In this document: positions 23,602 to 32,644 of the stretch, piece by piece | Layout: the number at the start of each line of letters is the position of its first letter | Numbering within the stretch: position 1 is the stretch's first letter | Assembly: GCF_965262965.1 (NCBI RefSeq) | Contig: NZ_OZ253573.1 | Location: forward strand, 3,162,001-3,226,000 | From: Poriferisodalis sp965262965 | GTDB lineage: Bacteria; Actinomycetota; Acidimicrobiia; Acidimicrobiales; Poriferisodalaceae | Length of the DNA: 64,000 nt | Direction: 5' to 3' | The notes under the pieces: generated by a model | Told to the model about the DNA's origin: nothing | Database searches by the model: none | The model's input: only the letters and a program-made list of their open reading frames with translations | Position numbers and translations under genes: made by a program

Positions 23602-26103
23602 TCAGGTGATGGCGCCGGCGATGACGAGTTCGGCGATCTTCTCGGCTTCATAACCGAGGATGCCTTCGAGCACTTCCATGTTGTGCTCGCCGAACATCGG
23701 ACCGCCCCACAGCGGCCGGCCGGGAGTGCGCGACAGCTCGAAATTGCTGTCCTCCACCCAGGTATGGCCGTGCTTGGCGTGCGGTACCGACAAGAAGTGC
23801 TCGCGGGCGACGATCTGCGGGTCAGCCATGAGATCGGCAGCGTCGTTCACCCGGTGAGCTGGCACGCCGCACTGCTGCAGCGTCGCCTCGATGGCGGCTG
23901 CTTCTTGGGGCTCGGTCCACGTGGTGATCGCCGCGTCGATGGCGTCGCTGCGGGCTTGGCGACCTGCAACGTCCAGGGCCGCAACGTCAGCGCCTGCGCC
24001 AATCGCCGACAGAGCGTGCCCCAGATCGCTGTTCTCGCCGGCGGCCCCCACAAGCAGTCCGGCCAACGCGCCCCACTGCGCATCGGTCTCGCAGGCGATC
24101 GCGACCCAGCGGTCGTCGCCGGCCGCGGGATAGACGCTGTGGGGGCACATGTGGCGATCCGCGTTGCCGCTGCGACCAGCAGTGCGTCCGTTGATCTCCT
24201 CGTCGGCGAATTCGGTCGCCAGGAAGTGCAGCGCCCCCTCCATCTGGGAGAAATCGACGTGCTGTCCCCGGCCCGTGCGATCACGCTCGGCCAGCGCAGC
24301 CAGGATCAGCATCACGCCCAGCTTCGGCGAGATGTAGTCGGTATAGGCGGTGAACGGGCCCGCCGGGATGCGATCGGGCCAGCCGGTCACCGGATAGAAC
24401 CCGGCGATTGCGGCCGCCATCGTGCCGAAGCCCGCGTACATGCGCATTGGCCCCGTCTGGCCCATGAGGCAACTGGAGAACATCACGAGATTGGGATTCA
24501 CCTCGCGCAGCACGTCGTAGGTGAGGCCCCAATTCTCCATCGCCTTCGGCGAGAAGGACTCGGTGAGCACGTCGCACCACGCAACGAGGTCCAGGATCAC
24601 CTCTCGGGCCTCGGGCAGCGACAAGTCGAGCGTCAGGTCCAGCTTCCCTGCGTTGATGGAGTGGAACTGCAGCGCGTTCTCCTGCCCGCCTTCCTCGCCG
24701 ATGAACGGATGGACGCCGCGCAGCACGTCGGGGTGCAACTCGCTTTCCACCTTGACGACGGTTGCGCCGTAGTCAGCCAAAGTTCGGGTTGCACCGGGAC
24801 CCGCCAGCGCCCACATGAAATCGAGGATCTTGACGTCTTCGAGGGGGCGGTTCATCGATCGCCCGGTGGGGATGAGCTCTGACCGGGGACGCGACGTGAT
24901 CGCCGGTCCAGCCGTTCCATCGGCTGTCAGGTGCCGCACGGTGTGCTCGCCGAGACGCGGTGCGGCCGCAAGGTCTGCGAGCGGGTCGCCGGTCGTCTTG
25001 GCCATCGCGCCGCACAGTCGCACCGGCGCAGGGCCGCTGGCTCGGGGCGCCTCAACGTGCTGCCAGTAGTCGCGCACACCCAGGTGATCGAGAGCGAGCA
25101 CATCGGCCGTCGTCGTGACGGGCGCGATCAGCAGGTTGTCCGACAGTGCCCGCTCCAGCAGTTCCGCCTTCGTCTTCGAGGCCGCGAACGCGGTCAGGCA
25201 CTTGATGGCATGGTCGAACGTGTCCATCGACTCGCGGCCTTCGAAGATCGCCATGCCGAAGTCGACCCAGTCCTTGTCCCGCAGCTCGACGTCGCAGTAG
25301 CCCTCCTCGCAGACCCACGTCAGGAGCCGGCTCGTAAAGGGTGCGATCATCGGGCCGAACAGGAACGTGACGGTCACATGGCCGTCTGCGCACCCGTACA
25401 CCCACGGGATGAGAAAGCCGCCCAGATTGACGGCTCCCGGAAGCCTCACCGGCACCTCGCCGCCGGTGAGCACGGCCATCATCTGGAACTGCGTGCAGTC
25501 AACGAACGACTGCTGGGCCGAGGTGTCCACGTGCTGGCCGAGCCCCGAGCTCTGACGCTCGTGAAGCGCCATGAGAATCGCGCCGGCGGTGTCGACCGCG
25601 GCGTTGTGCCAGGTCTGGGGTGAGCCGATGCGTACCGGTGCCCGGTCGCGGTCGCCCGTCAGCGACATCGTGCCGCTTGAGGCGGCGATCGTGAGGTCGG
25701 TTGCCGCCCAGCCGGTCTTCGGACCCGTTTGGCCGAACGGCGTGATCGAGGCGGTCACGAGCTGGGGATTGGCGGCACGCAGCGCATCGAGGTCGACGTC
25801 GAAGGCGTCGCAGGAGACGACCGCGTCGCAGTGGGCTGCCAGCTCGGCGATCTGAGCCGAGTTTTCGATGACCACCGAGTGCTTGCCTCGGTTGTAGACC
25901 AGAAACTCAATCGACCGCTCCGCGTCGACCACGTCGTCCACGTAGGGGCCCCGGTGGCGGGCGCGATGCCCGTCGGGCGGCTCGGCGAGCACGACCTCGG
26001 CGCCCAGCTGCGCCAGCAGCATCCCGGCCATGTGCCCGCGGTCGTCGGTCAGATCCAGAATGCGCAGCCCGTCCAGCACTTCGGAGTGTCTCCGTCCCGT
26101 CAC
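23602..26103 (-). CDS. Tandem-domain CaiB/BaiF family III CoA-transferase (paralogue 2)
   Basis: About 833 residues carrying two class III CoA-transferase domains (GLRILDLTDDRGHMAGMLL near residue 10; VKILDFMWALAGPGATRTL near 425). It is a paralogue of 17767-20226 and shows the same asymmetry. Domain 2 keeps PFTAYTDYISP with a candidate catalytic Asp; domain 1 has IGSPQTWHNAA at that place. It presumably activates a carboxylic acid by CoA exchange for the local acyl-CoA pathway. GTG 26103 was chosen because it lies just before the conserved start; the frame runs to 26133. The RidA gene follows on the same strand. Confidence 0.85.
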   Translation of the reverse strand: MTGRRHSEVLDGLRILDLTDDRGHMAGMLLAQLGAEVVLAEPPDGHRARHRGPYVDDVVDAERSIEFLVYNRGKHSVVIENSAQIAELAAHCDAVVSCDAFDVDLDALRAANPQLVTASITPFGQTGPKTGWAATDLTIAASSGTMSLTGDRDRAPVRIGSPQTWHNAAVDTAGAILMALHERQSSGLGQHVDTSAQQSFVDCTQFQMMAVLTGGEVPVRLPGAVNLGGFLIPWVYGCADGHVTVTFLFGPMIAPFTSRLLTWVCEEGYCDVELRDKDWVDFGMAIFEGRESMDTFDHAIKCLTAFAASKTKAELLERALSDNLLIAPVTTTADVLALDHLGVRDYWQHVEAPRASGPAPVRLCGAMAKTTGDPLADLAAAPRLGEHTVRHLTADGTAGPAITSRPRSELIPTGRSMNRPLEDVKILDFMWALAGPGATRTLADYGATVVKVESELHPDVLRGVHPFIGEEGGQENALQFHSINAGKLDLTLDLSLPEAREVILDLVAWCDVLTESFSPKAMENWGLTYDVLREVNPNLVMFSSCLMGQTGPMRMYAGFGTMAAAIAGFYPVTGWPDRIPAGPFTAYTDYISPKLGVMLILAALAERDRTGRGQHVDFSQMEGALHFLATEFADEEINGRTAGRSGNADRHMCPHSVYPAAGDDRWVAIACETDAQWGALAGLLVGAAGENSDLGHALSAIGAGADVAALDVAGRQARSDAIDAAITTWTEPQEAAAIEATLQQCGVPAHRVNDAADLMADPQIVAREHFLSVPHAKHGHTWVEDSNFELSRTPGRPLWGGPMFGEHNMEVLEGILGYEAEKIAELVIAGAIT

Positions 26104-26265
26104 GGCGCCGATGCGTCCGGCGCAAGTTCGCAAACTCTGCCAGACAAGTCCCGTAGGTGCCTATTTGTACGGGTACTCGCCGCCGACGAGCGCAGCGCCG
26201 AATGCAGCCGGTGTGTCGCCGCTGCGTACCCATGGCGTGTCACACGTCACCACTATTTTGCGGTC

Positions 26266-27342
26266 ATGACATCCATTCACGGTGACGTACGTGACATCAC
26301 GTCGTCAGCCGGGCCGCTGGCTGGCTCTCGTCCGGCGAGGCGCTGGCGCTGGTGCTGGTGCGCTGTCGTGGCGGCGATGGCTCTTGGGCTTTCGGCGTGC
26401 AGCAGCACTCCGATCCGCACACCGCAGTGATCACGTTCAGCGAGCCGTATGCCCCGTGGCAGACGCTGTTCGACTTGGTCCTGCCGGCACATGAACTGGG
26501 ACCCGACACCGACATCGCCGACCAGTGGAATGACGAGATCACGATCTCTGGCGGACCGTGGATCCAGCACTCGTGGTCTTCCGAGCAGCAGATCCTTGTG
26601 CCGAATCACGACTACTGGGACGCGGATCGCGTCCCGCTGTTGGACGAGGTCGTCATGGCGCCTCGCGAAGACACCGACTCGGAGATCCTCGCACTGCAGA
26701 CCGGCGAGGCGATGGCCGCCTTCCCGCAGCCGTTTCCGGGCGCCCGTGAGCGCATCACCGGCGATCTGACCTTCGCGGTCGGCGCAGGGACATCCATCGA
26801 GGGGCTCTGGATCAACCCGGACGCGCCGGATCGACGATTCGATGTCACTCGCAACGTGCGTCAAGCACTCGCGTACGCCCTCGACCGGGAGCGCATCGCG
26901 GACGTAGCACTCGGCTCGATCGTCCCGGACCCCGAAGTGCTGCAATGCACCGGCTGGAACCCCGGCTTCGGCGAGTGGTGCAACGACGACTTCGCGCGCT
27001 ACCTCCCCGACGCCGCCAAGGTTGCTGAGCTGCTGGAAGCCGAAGGCTGGACCCGACCTGATCCTGACGGCCTGTGGGTGAATTCTGAAGGCGAAGAGCT
27101 CGTGCTTGCCTGGAACACCGTGGCCGGCAACAAGCGACGCGGAGGTGGATCCGGCTGCCCGGCTGGTCAAGGTCCATGAACTCGGGGCACTGCTTGCCGA
27201 TGACATGCCCTGGATCCCGCTGTATGTGCTGCCGAACTTGCTGGCCTGGGATGCCACGGTTGTATCCGGCGCTGGTGCGTACGTGTCGAGTCCCTACGGC
27301 GGATTCTTCGACATGTATGACTGGACACTCAGCGGTGAATGA
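26266..27342 (+). pseudogene. Oligopeptide ABC transporter substrate-binding lipoprotein, internally deleted
   Basis: Three pieces of a family 5 solute-binding protein lie in order but in different frames. ATG 26266 opens a lipoprotein signal (basic run, then VVAAMALGLSAC lipobox) that stops at 26430. The next piece, in another frame from ~26420, starts mid-protein at AVITFSEPYAPWQTLFD and runs to ~27130. The C-terminal piece returns to the first frame (DPAARLVKVHELGALLADD ... GGFFDMYDWTLSGE). Total coding sequence is about 350 codons against the usual ~550-600, so two internal deletions are implied. Permease remnants follow. Function is presumably lost. Confidence 0.8.
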
Positions 27343-27379
27343 ACCAGTGACGGCTTCGATTTCAGGCTGAGTTCGGCTC

Positions 27380-28168
27380 GTGGCTCGGTATGCGCTCCGA
27401 CGGCTCGTCGTCACGCTGCCGATCCTGGCCGTGATCTCGCTGGGCGCGTTCTGGGCGGCAGACAACATCACGAAGCCGACGGCGGCCTTCGCTGTCAACC
27501 CGCGGATCTCGGCTGCCGACCGCGCCGCATACGTCGAGGCGCTGGGACTCGATTTGCCGTTCTGGACCCGCTACTTCCACTGGTTGGGCAACTTCGTGAC
27601 CGGAGATCTCGGCACGTCGCTGGTGCAAAACGGAGCTGAGGTTTGGCTGCTCGTGCGAACAGCGTTGGCGAACACGCTGGTGCTCGTCGCTGTCGCGGTG
27701 ACCTTGTCGTTGGCGGTGGGCATCGCGGTCGGAACGCTCGGGGCCGCGCGCCGCCGTTCGCTCATCGATATTGCCGCCACCACCACGTCGTATTTCGGTC
27801 TCTCGATCCCAGTGTTCTGGCTGGGCCTGATGCTGCAACTGTTCTTCGGGCTCTATCTTGCGAATTGGCTGGGCGTCGCGCCGCCGCTGCTGCCGACAGC
27901 GGGCATCTACTCGCCGGATCAAGAAGGGTTCGATCTGATCGACCGTGCGCGTCACCTCGCCGTGCCGACCATGGCCTTGTCCCTGCAACTGATCGCCGTC
28001 TACAGCCGCTACATGCGTGCGGGTCTGCTCGACGTGCTTGGCGCCGAGTACGTGCGCACGGCGTACGCCAAGGGTCTCTCAGAACGGGTGGTGGTGTTGC
28101 GTCACGGAGTGCGCAACGCCCTGATACCTGTGACGACCCAGGCCGCCCTGGGCATCGGCTTTCGGTAG
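27380..28168 (+). pseudogene. DppB-like oligopeptide ABC permease, C-terminus deleted
   Basis: Inner-membrane permease of the peptide/nickel ABC family. It starts at GTG 27380 with ARYALRRLVVTLPILAVISL and shows several hydrophobic helices and the EAA-like loop EYVRTAYAKGLSERVVVLRH. It ends abruptly after ALIPVTTQAALGIGFR at 28168. The family's last ~60-70 residues, including the final helices, are missing. The stop falls exactly where the downstream DppC-like frame begins mid-helix, so one deletion fused the end of this gene to the start of the next. Confidence 0.78.
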
Positions 28169-28862
28169 TGGCTCTGGCGGTGCTCGTGCTCATCGCTGCT
28201 GCCGTCATCGGCGCGGATCTGATCGCGCCGTACCCGCCGAACGAACAGCACCTCGACGATCTCCTCGCCGGCCCGGGCCGCGAATACCTGCTCGGTACCG
28301 ACACCCCGGGACGCGACACGCTCAGCCGCGTGCTCCACGGCGGGCGGATCTCCCTGCTGGTCGGTGTGTCGGTGGCGATTCTGGCGTCCGTGATGGGCAC
28401 GCTTGTCGGCCTTGTCGCCGGGTACCGGGGCGGGTTTGTCGACGCCGCTTTGATACGCGTCACAGACACGCTGATCGCGCTGCCGCCCGAGCGATGGGTG
28501 CCGGGATTCCGCGCATCCTGTTTCGGCACTTGTTGCCGAACTTGGTGGGCGAGATCACCGTCGCTGTGTCGATCGCGGTGGCTGCGGCGATCTTGGGCGA
28601 GTCAGTTCTCAGCTTTCTCGGCTTGGGCATCAGTGCGGTGCATGGCGCCACGTGGGGGAACATGCTCGGAGGCAATGAGGGGCTCATGACCATCGCGCCA
28701 TGGCTCGTGTGGGCCCCCGGTTTGGCGATCGTTTTCACTGCCCTGTCGGTCAACTACGTGGGCGACGGCGTGCGAGACGCCTTCGACGTGAAGGCCGAAG
28801 TACGAGATCACCCGAGCAGCGCGAGCGGGGCTGAGGGTGCGTCCGAGTGCTCGCACCGCTAG
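28168..28862 (+). pseudogene. DppC-like oligopeptide ABC permease, N-terminal and internal deletions
   Basis: Homology starts inside the first helix (VALAVLVLIAAAVIGADLIA) and continues through LLGTDTPGRDTLSRVLHGGR to RVTDTLIALPP at about 28487. The frame then changes and resumes as ARAMGAGIPRILFRHLLPN to the end at 28862. Roughly 70 residues of the middle are missing. No ATPase gene follows. With the two genes upstream this is a decayed peptide importer. Confidence 0.78.
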
Positions 28863-28911
28863 ACACTGCCCTCGAAATCCACCACTTCGGCACTCTTGTG
28901 TGCTGAGGTGA

Positions 28912-28922
28912 GAATCCGATTC
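28912..28922. promoter_or_regulatory. Short inverted repeat upstream of HU gene
   Basis: GAATC-C-GATTC is a perfect 5-bp inverted repeat with a one-base spacer, 22 bases before the HU start codon. Such a site could bind a regulator, but it is short enough to occur by chance. Confidence 0.2.
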
Positions 28923-28944
28923 CCATGAGAAGAGGTACAGGACC

Positions 28945-29226
28945 GTGGCGAACAAGGCAGAGACCATCAAGGCGGTGGCCGCTCGGGCCGGTGTGACGGC
29001 TGGCGACGCAGAGAAGGCGCTGTCGGCGTTCTTCGATCTCGTTGCAGCGGAAGTGAAGGCTGGCGGCAAGGTGACGTGGCCCGGATTCGGCGCATTCTCG
29101 ATGTCCGAGCGCGGTGCGCGTATGGGCCGCAACCCTCAGACCGGCGAGTCCATCGAGATCGGACCGAGCCGCTCGCTGAAGCTCTCGACTGCTGCTGCGA
29201 TGAAGAAGCAGCTGATGGAGGGCTGA
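28945..29226 (+). CDS. hup: HU-family nucleoid DNA-binding protein
   Basis: Product of 93 residues, the usual HU size without the Lys/Ala-rich tail seen in mycobacterial HupB. The N-terminal helices (KAETIKAVAARAGVTAGDAE) are followed by the DNA-binding arm region GKVTWPGFGAFSMSERGARM and GRNPQTGESIEIG, the most conserved HU/IHF segment. It bends and compacts DNA. GTG 28945 has GAGAAGAGG upstream at suitable spacing. The gene stands alone between transporter remnants and a convergent MFS gene. Confidence 0.93.
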   Translation: MANKAETIKAVAARAGVTAGDAEKALSAFFDLVAAEVKAGGKVTWPGFGAFSMSERGARMGRNPQTGESIEIGPSRSLKLSTAAAMKKQLMEG

Positions 29227-29239
29227 GTCAGCGCTCAGC
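29222..29239. terminator. Candidate shared hairpin between convergent HU and MFS genes
   Basis: A 6-bp stem (GCTGAG/CTCAGC) with a 6-base loop spans the HU stop and the convergent MFS stop. A second G+C-rich hairpin (CGGCGCC/GGCGCCG) lies at 29244-29263 within the MFS 3' end. Neither has a U-tract, so intrinsic termination is only possible. Confidence 0.3.
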
Positions 29240-30548
29240 TATACGGCGCCGTCTGCGGCGCCGCACTCCGAGACCGGCGCATCGTCGACATGCAGATGCA
29301 CGATGTCAAGGCCATCACTGCGATGACTCCGTAGGTCGCGTCGTAGTGGCCTGTCCTGTCGGCGAGCCAACCGCTCGCCGCTGGACCGATGACCGACGCG
29401 GGGCCATAGAACATCGTCATCGTGCCGAGCACAGCCGCAAACGTGCGATCTGTGACGTGATCGCGCACGAACGTGGCGGTGAGCGACGGGTAGGCGAATG
29501 ACGCGCCCCCGAAGACCACCACGGCGGCGACGATGATCACCGCATTGGGAACGCGCGCCGCCATCACGACCCCGGTGCATGTGCTGATGGCCATCACGGT
29601 CGCCATCGTGGCGGGCCGGCCTATCCGATCGCTGAGACGGCCGAACGCCAAAGCGCCGACCATCGAACCTGCTCCCATGCCGGAGAACACGAGCGTGGCG
29701 GCCAAGCGGTCGAAGCCGTGGTCGCGCTCAAGTGCCAGACCCAGGAAGTTTGCGAACGACGTCGTCGTATAGGCGAACGCCATGTACGCCACGACGGCCC
29801 GTTTCCAGCCCTGAATCTGCCGCAACGCTGCAAGTCCGCCGACGGCGGTGACCCGTTCGGTTCGGCCCGCCTTGACGAACAGCGTCAGCGCAACGAGCAG
29901 CAGTATCGAGATCGCTGCCTCGCCCAGCCACAGCGGCCGCCAGATCGCGTCGCTGCCAGCCACATTGCGCATCACCGCAGTTGCGAGGGGAACGCCGATG
30001 AATGCTGCGCCCATGGTGGCGGTGAGCACGCCGAGCGCTGCGCCTCGCCGAGCCGCGGGCACTCCCTCGCTGGCGATGACGGGAGCGGTGAGCCAGATGC
30101 CTCCGCCGCCGAGGCCCGCCAGTGCAGTTCCGATCACCAAGGCGAACGGAGACGACGCCGTTCCCACCACAGCGAGGCCGATTGTCGACGTGACGATGCC
30201 GGCCCGCAAGAGCGTGAACGGTTCGACGCGGCCCGCGCTGAACGTGACGATCACCACACCGGCGAAGTAGGCGCCCATGTTCGTCGAGCCGAGCGCGCCG
30301 ACCAGCGTGTCGCTCAGCCCGAGTTCGGGGGCCATGGCGGGGAGCAGTACTCCGATGGTGGCCCGACCGAAGATGTGCGACACCACCCCGGAGAAGGCCA
30401 CGAGCACGACGCGGCCCCAGCGCACACGGTCGAAGTCGACCGCGTCGCCGACCGCATCCGCAGCTGCCGCCGGGCCTAGCGCCGGCACGGGATCGCCGAA
30501 TCCGGCTGCGGCGGGCGTGACCCTGAAGGCGTCGGGCAAGCGGCCCAT
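29235..30548 (-). CDS. MFS transporter (YbfB/YjiJ-like)
   Basis: About 437 residues with twelve likely hydrophobic segments. It has GRATIGVLLPAMAPELGLSD near the first helix and the MFS loop GRLSDRIGRPATMA between the two halves. The length is normal, so it looks intact, unlike the other transporters in this region. Substrate unknown. ATG 30548 was chosen; the frame reaches 30635, but that would overlap the P450 gene by ~70 bases. It lies 17 bases downstream of the P450 stop on the same strand, suggesting co-transcription and perhaps export or uptake of a P450 substrate. Confidence 0.8.
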   Translation of the reverse strand: MGRLPDAFRVTPAAAGFGDPVPALGPAAAADAVGDAVDFDRVRWGRVVLVAFSGVVSHIFGRATIGVLLPAMAPELGLSDTLVGALGSTNMGAYFAGVVIVTFSAGRVEPFTLLRAGIVTSTIGLAVVGTASSPFALVIGTALAGLGGGGIWLTAPVIASEGVPAARRGAALGVLTATMGAAFIGVPLATAVMRNVAGSDAIWRPLWLGEAAISILLLVALTLFVKAGRTERVTAVGGLAALRQIQGWKRAVVAYMAFAYTTTSFANFLGLALERDHGFDRLAATLVFSGMGAGSMVGALAFGRLSDRIGRPATMATVMAISTCTGVVMAARVPNAVIIVAAVVVFGGASFAYPSLTATFVRDHVTDRTFAAVLGTMTMFYGPASVIGPAASGWLADRTGHYDATYGVIAVMALTSCICMSTMRRSRSAAPQTAPYS

Positions 30549-30565
30549 CTGGCGAGTGGCTGGGG

Positions 30566-31783
30566 TCAGTGCCCCGGCGTGAACCTGACCCGCAGAACCG
30601 CCGGACCCCAGATCCCGTTCGAGAGCGGCTTCCATTCGACGTTGCCGTCGAGGCGAAGGTTCGGCATTCGACGGGCGATGGCCTTGAACGCCTCCTGCAG
30701 CTCTGCCCGGGCCAGGAAGGCTCCCAGGCAGTGATGGATGCCGCTGCCGAAGGTCATGTGGGGGGTGCCTGAACGGCGCGTGATGTCGAAGTCTGTGGGC
30801 TCGACGAACTTCTCGCCGTCGTAGTTGGCGCCCACAAGGCTCGGGAAGATGAAGGTGTTGGCCGGGAACTCGATGTCGCGGTAGGTGATCGGCTCGCTGG
30901 CGTAACGAGCGGTGCCGCGTATCGCACCGAGATACCGCATGACTTCTTCGACGGCACCAGGCGCCTGCGACAGGTCATCTGCGAGCAACCGCAACTGGTC
31001 GGGATGCTGTGCGAACAGCGCCACCGCGCACCCGAGCTGGTTGCGAGTCGTGTCGGTGCCCGCAAGCAGCAGTGAGTTGGCGAGCGACAGTAACTCCTCT
31101 GTCGACAGCCGATCGCCTGCTTCGGACACGGCGATGAGGTCGGACAGCAGGTCGTCACGCGGCGCCGCCCGGCGCTCGGCGATGAGCGCCGTCATGTAGG
31201 CCTCCATCTCGTTCTGCGCTGCGACGATGGCCGGACCGTCCCGGTGGAGGTTGCCGTTGAAGATGCGGAAGATGTCCGTCGCCAGGCGTCCGAACAGCTT
31301 CCAGTCCTCGCGAGGAGCACCCAGCATCTCGCAGATGATCGGAATCGGGTATGGCTCGCAGACTTGGCTCACGAACTCGGCGCTGCCCTGTGCGCACACG
31401 GGGTCGAGCAACTCGTCGATCACTTCGGCCATGAAGGGCCGCAGCCGCTCCGCCGATTTCGGTGTGAAAGCGGGCCCGACGAGGCGCCGGAGTCGGTGGT
31501 GCTCGTCACCCTCCATTGCCAAGATGTTGCGGCTGCTGCGCTGCCTGAAATCTGGGTCGTCGTAGCCCTGCATGTCCGCGATCAGTCCGATCGCGGAGTA
31601 CCAGCGGCCGTCACGCAGCATGGCGGTTGCGTCGTCGTAGCGAGTGATGACGTAGCCGAGCGGAGTCCGCGCAATCCAGTTGCCGTTCTCGAGCAGACCG
31701 AGCGCCAACTGCCGCTGTTCCTCCCACGTCACCGGATCGAGCTCCAGTTCGGGCATCTCCACTTCGGCAACCGGCACGGCCAT
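30566..31783 (-). CDS. Cytochrome P450
   Basis: Bacterial P450 of 405 residues, a haem monooxygenase that takes electrons from a ferredoxin encoded elsewhere. Visible elements are the I-helix AGTDTTRNQ (oxygen-activation Thr), the ExxR motif EEVMR and the haem-ligand loop FGSGIHHCLGAFLARAE with Cys near residue 350. ATG 31783 is preceded by an AGGGTG-like Shine-Dalgarno. The gene is divergent from the crotonase gene, 73 bases apart, suggesting a shared control region. Oxidation of a lipid, terpene or xenobiotic for the adjoining acyl-CoA pathway is plausible but unproven. Confidence 0.93.
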   Translation of the reverse strand: MAVPVAEVEMPELELDPVTWEEQRQLALGLLENGNWIARTPLGYVITRYDDATAMLRDGRWYSAIGLIADMQGYDDPDFRQRSSRNILAMEGDEHHRLRRLVGPAFTPKSAERLRPFMAEVIDELLDPVCAQGSAEFVSQVCEPYPIPIICEMLGAPREDWKLFGRLATDIFRIFNGNLHRDGPAIVAAQNEMEAYMTALIAERRAAPRDDLLSDLIAVSEAGDRLSTEELLSLANSLLLAGTDTTRNQLGCAVALFAQHPDQLRLLADDLSQAPGAVEEVMRYLGAIRGTARYASEPITYRDIEFPANTFIFPSLVGANYDGEKFVEPTDFDITRRSGTPHMTFGSGIHHCLGAFLARAELQEAFKAIARRMPNLRLDGNVEWKPLSNGIWGPAVLRVRFTPGH

Positions 31784-31856
31784 GGGCGCACCCTAACCAG
31801 ACCTGCACCGGCCTCGGCTCGGGCACGCTGGGAGGCGCAGCCGTAGCATTCGCACG

Positions 31857-32609
31857 ATGAATGGCGCAGGCACATCGGGTAATGGCACATCGGGCAATGG
31901 GGAATCAGGCAATGGCACGGTCTCGGCTGAGCAATACGGCAACGTGCTGCTCGTCAAGGTGGACGACGGCAAGGCGAACGCGTTCTCGGTACCGATGCTG
32001 GCCGCGCTGGACGCGCAGATCGATGCAGCCGAGGCCGACGACGGCATCGGTGCGGTGGTCATCGCCGGCAACCAACGGGCGTTCTTTGCAGGGTTCGACC
32101 TCAACGTGATCCGCGGCGGCGACCGTGCTGCGATGACCGATCTGGTGTCAGCGGGTGGCGCAATGGTGCGGCGGGCCTACGGCTCATCGGTACCCGTGGT
32201 GGCAGCGTGCACCGGACATGCCGTCGCAGCGGGAGCGTTGCTGCTGCTGGGCTGCGACCATCGCGTCGGCCCCGATGCGCCCGTCAAGATCGGGCTGAAC
32301 GAAGTGGCAATTGCGCTGACGCTGCCGGACTGGGCCATGACGATTTCCACCGAACGCCTGTCCAGGCGTCACCTGCAGCGCTGCGTGGCGAACGCCCGCC
32401 TGCTGGACGGCGTGGGCGCTACCCAAGCCGGCTTCCTCGACGAGGCGGTGGCTCCGGATGCGGTCGTCGAACGGGCGCTCGAGGTAGCTGCGGAGCTGGC
32501 CGACACGCTCGACCCCCGTGCTTACGCCGGCACGGTGCGGGCGCTGCGAGGCGACGTACTTGCCGAGATGGACGCATCGGTCGAACGAGACCGCGCCTCG
32601 GGGGTGTGA
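31857..32609 (+). CDS. Enoyl-CoA hydratase/isomerase (crotonase) family protein
   Basis: Crotonase fold of 250 residues with the oxyanion-hole strand AFFAGFDLNVIRGG and the second motif TGHAVAAGALLLLGCDHRVG. The usual catalytic Glu pair is not evident: the segment after CDHRVG reads DAPVKIGLNEVAIALTLPDW, leaving one Glu in the expected area. The first ~20 residues are a Gly/Asn/Ser/Thr repeat (GTSGNG units, DNA period 15 bp), probably disordered; a later start is possible. An MDR reductase and an amidohydrolase follow on the same strand, likely one operon. Confidence 0.88.
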   Translation: MNGAGTSGNGTSGNGESGNGTVSAEQYGNVLLVKVDDGKANAFSVPMLAALDAQIDAAEADDGIGAVVIAGNQRAFFAGFDLNVIRGGDRAAMTDLVSAGGAMVRRAYGSSVPVVAACTGHAVAAGALLLLGCDHRVGPDAPVKIGLNEVAIALTLPDWAMTISTERLSRRHLQRCVANARLLDGVGATQAGFLDEAVAPDAVVERALEVAAELADTLDPRAYAGTVRALRGDVLAEMDASVERDRASGV

Positions 32610-32644
32610 CAGACCGATGACGGTCGGCGAATAGGGGCTCAACG

